In this document: one piece after another, positions 1 through 5,491 of the stretch | Position numbering within the stretch: the first letter of the stretch is position 1 | Layout: each line of letters begins with the position of its first letter | NCBI GenBank assembly: GCA_008501545.1 | Contig: QQUM01000439.1 | Coordinates: forward strand, 1 to 5,491 | DNA length: 5,491 bases | Source: Calditrichota bacterium | GTDB taxonomy: Bacteria; Zhuqueibacterota; Zhuqueibacteria; Zhuqueibacterales; Geothermadaptataceae | Reading direction: 5' to 3' | The notes under the pieces: model-generated | What the model was told of the DNA's origin: nothing | Databases searched by the model: none | The model's input: the letters and a program-made list of their open reading frames with translations, nothing else | Made by a program: the position numbers and the translations under genes

Positions 1-67
1 ATTGAAACGGATTTTTATGAAAGAAAATCCGTTCTGATCCGCTTGATCCGTCAAATCCGTGTTCTAT
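1..67 (+). repeat. Palindromic 9-bp-periodic intergenic repeat, copy A (left end cut by window)
   Basis: ATCCG cores occur at 27-31, 37-41, 46-50 and 55-59, giving spacings of 10, 9 and 9 bp, and the element closes with GTGTTCTA at 59-66 region (TGTTCTA at 60-66). An inverted core CGGAT lies at 8-12. AACGGATTTT (6-15) pairs perfectly with AAAATCCGTT (24-33) around an 8-nt loop, so the transcript can form a 10-bp hairpin. Positions 46-67 are identical over 22 nt to the reverse complement of 2502-2523 in copy B, and 20-31 matches the reverse complement of 2537-2548. By comparison with copy B, a few more bases including the outer left end (TAGAACAC-like) should lie just beyond position 1. The element ends 22 nt before the lipoprotein start codon. 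Its function is unknown. No transposase or coding potential is associated with it. Confidence 0.85.
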
Positions 68-88
68 TAAGAACAAAGAGAAAAAACT

Positions 89-883
89 ATGAGATACAGG
101 TTTGTTTTAACCGTAACAGTGTTCGCTGCGCTTTTTTCCTGCGAAAACCCAATCACTTCCACCGGGCCGCAACCAGACTATTTTGACGAGAATAGCGAAG
201 CGAATAAAATGAATATCTTTGGCGTTCTACGCCCAAACCAAAATGATAATAAAGCAGACTCCTTTGTGTTTATTGAAACGACCCATCCGTTTAATTCCAC
301 CTGGGATTCGACCTCAATTTCAGATGCAGAAGTTGTTCTGTACAAATCAGAAAGCAACCAACTGACGGACAGTTTATATTTTCACTATTCTGAAGGTGAT
401 TCCGCTAACCAACCGGCCTACCGCCCAACAACAAATTTCCAGGCGCTGGCGGGAGCCACCTATCGCCTCGTTTGCCAGAAATCCGGCTATCCGCAACTCA
501 CCGGCCAAACCACTGTACCACACGTTCCCTCACTCCTCACTGATGTAAGCACAATGCCTCAAAAACGTTGTGAGTTTATTATTCAACATGATTCATTGGC
601 TGCGATGTACGACATCCACATATTCACTCCCGAACAACAGTACACACACCGGGTATTGGCGCCTGTTTCGGGGGATCTGTCTGTTTCTTTTTCATTACCG
701 GAAAATACAGCAACCGAGGGCCTGCTGCTGGTTTATGCCTACGACCGCAACTTGTCGGAATACATGACAGCCAATCTCAGCATTAAGCCGCAGACATATC
801 AGAGTAGCTTTAGTACGGTTGAAGGAGGGTATGGCGTGTTTGGGGCATTGAATTTTTTGGGGGTGGGGATTCGGTTTGAATGA
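89..883 (+). CDS. DUF4249-like outer-membrane-associated lipoprotein
   Basis: This 264-residue protein begins with a lipoprotein signal: a basic start (MRYR), a hydrophobic stretch at 5-17 and a lipobox-like LFSC with the modified Cys at 18. Phe at -2 is slightly atypical. The mature protein should be lipid-anchored. The body resembles the DUF4249 family of Bacteroidota. It has an early beta-rich segment (about 42-62), a 'DAEVVLY' strand (79-85), a 'GATYRL' segment followed by a strand ending in 'TTVP' (about 121-144), and the C-terminal Gly-rich 'EGGYGVFGA' motif near 244-252 that is characteristic of the family. It is towards the short end for such proteins. DUF4249 genes are often found next to TonB-dependent receptors, and such a receptor could lie left of the window. 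The molecular function is not established. The ATG at 89 is chosen because it gives a complete signal peptide; a weak AAAGAG at 75-80 is the only ribosome-binding-site candidate. A five-bp stem (61-65 with 70-74) lies just upstream. Reality of the gene is highly likely; the family call is by recognised pattern only. Confidence 0.8.
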   Translation: MRYRFVLTVTVFAALFSCENPITSTGPQPDYFDENSEANKMNIFGVLRPNQNDNKADSFVFIETTHPFNSTWDSTSISDAEVVLYKSESNQLTDSLYFHYSEGDSANQPAYRPTTNFQALAGATYRLVCQKSGYPQLTGQTTVPHVPSLLTDVSTMPQKRCEFIIQHDSLAAMYDIHIFTPEQQYTHRVLAPVSGDLSVSFSLPENTATEGLLLVYAYDRNLSEYMTANLSIKPQTYQSSFSTVEGGYGVFGALNFLGVGIRFE

Positions 884-1015
884 AAATTGAATATTTGTCA
901 ATACTTGCATATATTTCATGACAATTCCGGGGGCAACAATCAAATTCAAAATTTTACCATGATTAATCAACAAATCAAAGACTTGTAGGTTAATTCGGAT
1001 TTATACGAAGACCAA

Positions 1016-1154
1016 ATGAAAAAAGTAGTTTTAATTGTATTCTGTTCAATTTTCTATGCGTGAGGATGGCTTCGAATTTGATAAATGGTTTATGTCGTTG
1101 GAAAAAGAAAAGCCAACCGGTCATGGCCCGCAACCTGTGGTGAAGAGTGATTGA
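1016..1154 (+). pseudogene. Possible remnant of a small secreted-protein gene, frameshifted
   Basis: An ATG at 1016 opens a 15-codon reading frame, MKKVVLIVFCSIFYA, which looks exactly like the start of a Sec signal peptide (two Lys, hydrophobic core, small residue at the end) and then hits TGA at 1061-1063. In another frame, overlapping that stop, 1056-1154 encodes a 32-residue peptide beginning MREDGFEFDKWFMSLEKEKP and ending at TGA 1152-1154. Its codons are rich in purine-first triplets, as in real genes. Joining the two parts needs one frameshift near 1056-1063 and would give a secreted peptide of about 46 residues, or the two ends of a larger gene after an internal deletion. I do not recognise the family. 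Against it: the region is short, a second frame is also open across it, the ribosome-binding site is unconvincing, and part of it overlaps a possible terminator of the opposite operon. Confidence 0.3.
1101..1128 (-). terminator. Weak candidate rho-independent terminator of the efflux operon
   Basis: Read on the minus strand, GGCCA (1128-1124) pairs with TGGCT (1115-1111), allowing one G-U pair, around an 8-nt loop. It is followed directly by a T-rich tract, TTTTCTTTTTC (1111-1101). It lies about 50 nt past the TGA of the channel gene, which is where an operon terminator is expected. The stem is only five pairs, so this is a tentative call. Confidence 0.3.
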
Positions 1155-1179
1155 GCTTTGTATTTTATATATTCGTATA

Positions 1180-2487
1180 TCAGATTTCATTTGTAGTGAC
1201 TAACTCCCCGCTTAATCTGAGCAACTGAATCTCATTGATTTTTGCATTGTATTTGGCGGATAAAATATTGTTTTTCGCCAGAATCAGGTTGAGTTGCGCT
1301 TCACGAAATTGGGTGGTGGTTACCTGGCCCAATTCGTACAGCTCTTTTGTGCGATTAAAATTGAGCTGTGCAGGCTCCAGGTTTTTCTGCTGAACGTTTA
1401 ATACAAAGAGACTGTTTTGATAGGCCTGGTATTTGTTGGCCACATTAGATTGTAAATTGAGTAAAGCTTCGTCCTGTAAAATGCGCTCATTCTTTAATTG
1501 AATATGCGCATTTTGTTTGTTTACACTGTTTTGAAATCCATTAAACAGATTAAAACTCAAATTCAATCCGACTGTAAAATTTCTGTTAGGATCATTCAAA
1601 GTCATGCCCCACTGATCCTTCGTTTGATTGTAACCATACGATGTTTGAAAATCCAATTGGGGCAAATAAGCTGAATTGGCAATTTTAAGATCAAATTCTG
1701 ATTGCTGAGTATTTTTTGTCGTTAAGAGATAAGCCGCGTTGTTTTTTGCGGCGTTGACCTGTAAATTGGCCAGGTTAAGATTTTGGGCAAATTCCACCTC
1801 AAAATTTACCTGAAAATCCGTATTCACATCGCGGTTGAGCAAAACATTCAATTCTCTTTTAGCTTGATCCAAAGCCAATTGTGCATTTACATAACTGACA
1901 CTATCTGTATTAAAATCAACTTCAGCGCTTAACAATTCGATGGTATTCGTCTGCCCGTATTGTGAACGGTTTTGCGCGCGTTCCAACCTTTGGCGTGAAA
2001 TTTCGAGAGATTCAGAATTCAGTTTTAAATTTTCCGATGCTTCCGCAACTGCAAAGTACACATCGCTCACTTCAACTATGGACAGTTCAATTTGGTTGCG
2101 GGCTCTTAACTGGCCGGATTCGTTGAGGCTGTTTAATTTTTTGTAGCGATAAACAGAGCCAAATCCGTCAAATAAATTATAGGATGCCTGGATTGCAGCC
2201 GTCGTTGTCGTATACGAATCAGTGGCAGCGCCGAAACCCGTTTGCACTTCGTTATCAGAATAATTAGCGCTGGAAATTATATCAATCCGGGGCAATAATC
2301 CGGCTCCACCCAAATGAGCATTGTTTTCACTGATCTCTGAATTATTCCTCGCAACCTGCACGCTATGGTTTTCTTTCAATGTTATGGCAATCGCGTTTTC
2401 CAGAGTCAGTAATTCTTGCGCCAACGACACGTGGCTGATGGATATCATCAATGCAAGCGCTGATAATAATATTTTATTTTGCTTCAT
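1180..2487 (-). CDS. TolC-family outer-membrane efflux channel protein
   Basis: This 435-residue protein is the outer-membrane exit duct of a tripartite efflux pump; family members form trimers with a beta-barrel in the membrane and a long alpha-helical tunnel in the periplasm. It has a Sec signal peptide (KQNK, hydrophobic 6-18, likely cleavage after SLA at residue 23), then 'LTLENAIAITLKEN', the usual opening helix of the outer membrane efflux protein (OEP) domain. The two structural repeats of the family are directly visible: LPRID (65-69) and LPQLD (275-279), NLFDG (104-108) and NLFNG (313-317), YGQT (177-180) and LGQV (386-389), each pair about 209-210 residues apart. Long polar helices with heptad-like Leu spacing fill the rest. 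Length is normal for the family. The start at 2487 is supported by an AAAAGGA ribosome-binding site and a full signal peptide. It lies 167 bp downstream of the RND permease gene on the same strand, so it most likely serves that pump. The exact substrate and a specific gene name cannot be assigned. Confidence 0.93.
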   Translation of the reverse strand: MKQNKILLSALALMISISHVSLAQELLTLENAIAITLKENHSVQVARNNSEISENNAHLGGAGLLPRIDIISSANYSDNEVQTGFGAATDSYTTTTAAIQASYNLFDGFGSVYRYKKLNSLNESGQLRARNQIELSIVEVSDVYFAVAEASENLKLNSESLEISRQRLERAQNRSQYGQTNTIELLSAEVDFNTDSVSYVNAQLALDQAKRELNVLLNRDVNTDFQVNFEVEFAQNLNLANLQVNAAKNNAAYLLTTKNTQQSEFDLKIANSAYLPQLDFQTSYGYNQTKDQWGMTLNDPNRNFTVGLNLSFNLFNGFQNSVNKQNAHIQLKNERILQDEALLNLQSNVANKYQAYQNSLFVLNVQQKNLEPAQLNFNRTKELYELGQVTTTQFREAQLNLILAKNNILSAKYNAKINEIQLLRLSGELVTTNEI

Positions 2488-2493
2488 GATTTT

Positions 2494-2500
2494 TCCTTTT
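2494..2500 (-). promoter_or_regulatory. Ribosome-binding site of the TolC-family gene
   Basis: Read on the minus strand, AAAAGGA lies six nt before the ATG at 2487-2485 and decides that start. It is squeezed between the start codon and the conserved end of repeat copy B, which finishes at 2503, so translation of the channel gene begins immediately after the repeat. Confidence 0.75.
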
Positions 2501-2502
2501 TA

Positions 2503-2595
2503 TAGAACACGGATTTGACGGATGGAACGGTCAGGTCGGATTTTCTTTAAGTATAATCCATTCTAATCCATAAAATCCGTTCAATTTGTGTTCTA
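2503..2595 (-). repeat. Palindromic 9-bp-periodic intergenic repeat, copy B (complete)
   Basis: This 93-bp element has perfect 8-bp inverted ends, TAGAACAC (2503-2510) and GTGTTCTA (2588-2595). One arm carries CGGAT-type cores starting at 2510, 2519, 2528 (degenerate) and 2537, exactly 9 bp apart. The other carries ATCC-type cores starting at 2556, 2566, 2575 and 2584 (the last degenerate), 10, 9 and 9 bp apart. The whole is a long imperfect palindrome centred near 2549. Oriented on the minus strand it aligns with copy A, with 22 nt identical (2523-2502 against 46-67), but its far arm is about two units (18 nt) longer. It fills most of the spacer between the permease and the channel gene and so is probably transcribed within the operon. 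The remaining spacer, 2596-2654, is AT-rich with no clear gene. No transposase is associated; this looks like a small non-coding repeat family. Confidence 0.88.
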
Positions 2596-2616
2596 TTTTT
2601 TATCTGTTGATGACTT

Positions 2617-2637
2617 TAATGATTTCATTATTTCATT
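2617..2637. repeat. Small AT-rich palindrome overlapping an 8-bp tandem repeat
   Basis: TAATGA (2617-2622) and TCATTA (2625-2630) form an inverted repeat with a 2-bp spacer, and ATTTCATT occurs twice in tandem (2622-2629 and 2630-2637). It lies between the permease stop codon and repeat copy B. No T-run follows on the minus strand, so it is not a convincing terminator. It could be a protein-binding site or simply low-complexity AT-rich spacer. Confidence 0.3.
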
Positions 2638-2654
2638 CGATTTTTAACACCGCT

Positions 2655-5491
2655 TCAATAACTCTGTGCAAAAAACTCTTCTCTTACCGCAGGCTCAACT
2701 GTTTCTGCTGTGATATTTTCTTTGCCGAGAATTCGATAAATAAACACCTTCAGATTATTAAAAAACACCAGAATGGATGGCAGCATTAAGAGAGTCAAAA
2801 ACGTTCCATACAGCAAGCCATAAGCCACAGAAATCGCCATAGGTGATAAAAACTGCGCCTGATGACTCGTTTCGAAAATCAATGGGCCCAGACCGGCGAT
2901 GGTGGTAAGTGATGTCAAGAGCACGGGTCGAAATCGACTTAATCCGGCTTCGTACAACGCTTCTTTAAATTTCATTCCGGTTTTCAATAAACGGTTCATT
3001 GTGTTTACCAAAACCAGGGAGTCATTGACCACAATACCTATAAGGGCTATCATTCCGAAAATGGACAACATGCTGATAATATATCCTTGCACGAAATGGC
3101 CCCAGGCAACGCCAACAAATGTAAACGGTATCATTAGATAGACAGCAAAAGACTGCATAAACGATCTGAAAGTAAAGACGACAATGATAAACATCAAAAT
3201 CAGAATGGGTGGAACAACCAGAGCGAATGAATCCATCATTTTTTTGTTTTGACGATTTTGCCCTTCAAAATCAAAATCTACATCGGGGTATTTTTTTAAC
3301 AAAGCCGGCATAATGGAGCTCTGAATATCTGCAAGAATGTCGGGAACAGATTCTTTGGAACTCGTCAAATCCGCTTCTACTCTTACCACACGTTGTCCGT
3401 CGATATGATACAAAGCCATTACCCCGCGCTCGATGGAAATGTTGGCAATTTCTTTTAATGGAATTTCACGACCACCAGTCAGGCGAATTCGCATATTTTC
3501 CAATTGATCAATTGATGAACGCGCTTGTTCTTCGTACCGAACCCATATACGCACTTCATCGATGCCTCTTAAAATGCGCTGGGCTTCTTCTCCGTAGAAT
3601 CCACTGCGCACATAATCCATGACTTGTGAGTAGGTTAAACCCAGGGCGTAGGCTTTTTCTTTTAAGGTGATTTTTACTTCTTGCAGCCCGGGGGGATCAT
3701 TGGTGATTACGTCCTTCAATTTTTTGACCTGCGTCAATTCAGAACGCAGCGCATCCTTTGCCTGCCGCAATTGGTCAATATTATCACTTTTCAATGCGAT
3801 AGAAACCGGCATCCCCCAGCGGGTTCCGCCGCCTACCTGCAAATTTTCAGCGCCGTCGATTTTTCCAATGTTCTTGCGAATCAGGCTGGTTATTTGCTGG
3901 CTGTTCAATTTACGATACCGACTTTCTACTAGAATCACACGCAATTTCCCCTGATGTGTCATTGTGCCGACTTTTCGGGAAATATTGGTTACCAAATCCG
4001 GCTCGTCTGGAAAATCACGCCTGTAATCTTCATTGACTTTCCATGTGGAAATTTCCATTTCAGTCAGAATACTGTCGGTGACATTAGCCGGAGTTCCGGC
4101 TGGCATCTCCAGGGATACAGTAATATTGTTTGACTCGATATTTGGGAAAAAAGTCGTTTTTATGATACTGCCATTTATGGCACCAAGAGTGATAATAAAC
4201 AGGGCAGCCGGAATAGCTATTGAAACCATTGTATGATCAATAGAGAATTTTAACGCTGGAGCGTATAGCTTGTCTCGAATCCAGTGCAGCGCTGCTTCAG
4301 ATTTGCTTTCAAACCAGCCGTGTTTGCCCGCGTCCTGTTTCAAAGCCTTTGAATGTGCTATATGAGCAGGAAGAATAAAAACAGCTTCTACAAGCGACAT
4401 AATCAGCGTGGCTATTACTACAAATGCAATGTCCCCGGCCCGGTCCCCCAGATCGCCTTCGAGAAAGAAAAAAGTCATGAAGATAACTATTGTTGTAAGA
4501 ATAGCGGCAGTTACTGAGGGCAGCACTTCAATAGTTCCATTTATGGCAGCTTGAATTGGGCTTTCTCCCCTTTCGTGGTGCTGATAAATATTCTCCGCAA
4601 TAACGATCCCATCATCAACCAGGATTCCAATCACCAGAATCATTGCCATCAGTGACATAACATTGATTGTTAAACCGCTCATAACACCAAGCATAAACAT
4701 TCCGGCAAAAGAGATAGGGATGGACACCGCTACCCAAAAAGACATGCGTGCATTGAGTGAAAGACCGAGAAACAACAAAACAAGTACAATACCAATCATC
4801 GCATTGCTGCTTAAAATATCGATACGTTCCTTGACTATAGCAGAACCGTCACGAAGAATATCAATCTTTACATTTTCATTTGACTCATTAAAGTTGTTGA
4901 TGTATTCTTTAACCACGTCAGCAATCTCGAACATATCCTCTTCATTGGTTTTGGAAACATCAACAATCACTGCAGGTTTGCCATTAAAATAGTCGCGATT
5001 AGGATCTTCCGACCACCGGTCATTTACATTAGCGACATCTTTCAACCTGACAACAAACCCTTTGGAGGTTGATTTGATAACCAGGTTTTCCAAATCTTTT
5101 GCATAATAACCTTTGTTGTCCGCCCGTATCTGAAATTCTTCCTCTTTGCCTTTGATTTTGCCGCCGGTAATTTTAATGTTGGCGCTTGCAATGGCATTGG
5201 ACACTTCATTAAAAGTCAGATTAAAAGCCCGTAAATCCGTTTCCCGAAAACTGACTTCTATTTCTTCCTCAGGAAATCCACCAAGACTGACTTTTGAAAC
5301 CTCTTCCATATTCAGCAAATCACGTTCAATCCGGCGGGCAGTTTTTTTGAGTATGGTTAAATCCACATCGCCGCTAATAGCAAATGCCACAACAAAATCA
5401 ATCATCTCTAGTTTGTAAACATTGATTTTTTCCATGCCAACCGGAAAGGAATTAATCTGATCAACTTTGTTTTTTACTTCCTGCAACAAGG
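2655..5491 (-). CDS. RND efflux permease, HAE1/AcrB-like (N-terminus beyond window)
   Basis: This is an inner-membrane, proton-driven pump subunit of the resistance-nodulation-division superfamily, exporting through a periplasmic adaptor and a TolC-type channel. The frame is open to the right edge; 944 residues are visible. By alignment with AcrB (Asp407 at visible residue 292) about 115 residues are missing, namely TM1 and the start of the porter domain, giving a predicted full length near 1060, normal for the family. In visible numbering: first porter/docking half 1-225; TM2-TM4 about 230-298 with the proton-relay pair Asp292-Asp293 in GILVDDG; TM5 324-343; TM6 353-374; TM7 421-438; second periplasmic half about 445-750, opening with 'FFPNIESNNITV'; TM8 754-774; TM9 781-800; TM10 804-830; TM11 about 855-872; TM12 884-910. 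Arg852 and Thr859 match AcrB Arg971 and Thr978, but the TM10 Lys (AcrB Lys940) is absent: the segment reads GIVVNDSLVLV. The sequence looks like the multidrug/amphiphile branch rather than heavy-metal CusA. The substrate is unknown. There are no internal stops. The TolC-family gene follows downstream. Confidence 0.95.
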   Translation of the reverse strand, partial: LLQEVKNKVDQINSFPVGMEKINVYKLEMIDFVVAFAISGDVDLTILKKTARRIERDLLNMEEVSKVSLGGFPEEEIEVSFRETDLRAFNLTFNEVSNAIASANIKITGGKIKGKEEEFQIRADNKGYYAKDLENLVIKSTSKGFVVRLKDVANVNDRWSEDPNRDYFNGKPAVIVDVSKTNEEDMFEIADVVKEYINNFNESNENVKIDILRDGSAIVKERIDILSSNAMIGIVLVLLFLGLSLNARMSFWVAVSIPISFAGMFMLGVMSGLTINVMSLMAMILVIGILVDDGIVIAENIYQHHERGESPIQAAINGTIEVLPSVTAAILTTIVIFMTFFFLEGDLGDRAGDIAFVVIATLIMSLVEAVFILPAHIAHSKALKQDAGKHGWFESKSEAALHWIRDKLYAPALKFSIDHTMVSIAIPAALFIITLGAINGSIIKTTFFPNIESNNITVSLEMPAGTPANVTDSILTEMEISTWKVNEDYRRDFPDEPDLVTNISRKVGTMTHQGKLRVILVESRYRKLNSQQITSLIRKNIGKIDGAENLQVGGGTRWGMPVSIALKSDNIDQLRQAKDALRSELTQVKKLKDVITNDPPGLQEVKITLKEKAYALGLTYSQVMDYVRSGFYGEEAQRILRGIDEVRIWVRYEEQARSSIDQLENMRIRLTGGREIPLKEIANISIERGVMALYHIDGQRVVRVEADLTSSKESVPDILADIQSSIMPALLKKYPDVDFDFEGQNRQNKKMMDSFALVVPPILILMFIIVVFTFRSFMQSFAVYLMIPFTFVGVAWGHFVQGYIISMLSIFGMIALIGIVVNDSLVLVNTMNRLLKTGMKFKEALYEAGLSRFRPVLLTSLTTIAGLGPLIFETSHQAQFLSPMAISVAYGLLYGTFLTLLMLPSILVFFNNLKVFIYRILGKENITAETVEPAVREEFFAQSY

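Noticed and set aside
827..868. G-rich tracts (827-829, 842-845, 859-863, 865-868) as a possible G-quadruplex.
   Set aside because: The loops are 12 and 13 nt, too long for a standard motif, and the Gs are explained by Gly and Val codons of the conserved C-terminal motif of the lipoprotein.
895..924. TTGTCA and TGACAA inverted repeat just after the lipoprotein gene as a terminator.
   Set aside because: Six AT-rich pairs around an 18-nt loop with no following T-run are too weak to call.
990..1190. Minus-strand 66-codon frame in the convergent gap.
   Set aside because: It overlaps the end of the TolC-family gene, has no ribosome-binding site or recognisable motif, and its residue make-up is unlike a real protein.
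1..2595. Copies A and B as terminal inverted repeats of a transposon, or as a CRISPR array.
   Set aside because: No transposase lies between them, both copies are themselves palindromic, no target-site duplication is visible, and there are no repeat-spacer units of CRISPR size.
5146..5489. Apparent internal start for the permease at the right edge and an open plus-strand frame opposite it.
   Set aside because: The apparent first codon at 5489-5487 is TTG next to the window edge, and the visible protein starts inside the porter domain, so the gene simply continues past 5491. The plus-strand frame is the shadow of this conserved coding sequence.

Overview
This window reads as chromosomal DNA from a Gram-negative bacterium of the Bacteroidota or wider FCB group (Bacteroidota, Calditrichota, Ignavibacteria and relatives). 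The evidence is an outer-membrane efflux protein beside an RND pump, a lipoprotein resembling the DUF4249 family (largely a Bacteroidota family), moderately AT-rich DNA and weak ribosome-binding sites. The phylum is an inference; nothing here fixes it.

Layout from left to right. Positions 1-67 are the visible part of a palindromic, 9-bp-periodic intergenic repeat (copy A). A plus-strand lipoprotein gene follows at 89-883. The 296-bp gap 884-1179 lies between convergent genes. It holds a possible broken small secreted-protein gene (1016-1154) and a weak terminator-like hairpin for the minus-strand operon; I see nothing convincing in 884-1015. A TolC-type outer-membrane channel gene runs on the minus strand (2487 down to 1180). 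A second, complete copy of the repeat (copy B, 2503-2595) lies between it and an RND permease gene. That permease gene runs on the minus strand from beyond the right edge down to 2655.

The two minus-strand genes form one efflux operon, transcribed right to left: permease, repeat, outer-membrane channel. The permease (inner membrane, proton driven) and the channel would need a periplasmic adaptor (membrane fusion protein). None is present here, and it most likely lies upstream of the permease beyond position 5491. The lipoprotein is a separate, convergent unit. DUF4249 genes often follow a TonB-dependent receptor gene, which would lie off the left edge.

The most unusual signal is the repeat. 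The two copies share a 22-nt identical end in inverted orientation. In both, that end sits 15-22 nt upstream of a start codon, pointing into the gene. The arms are built from about 9-bp units with an ATCCG core, and the copies differ in length by 18 nt, which is two units.
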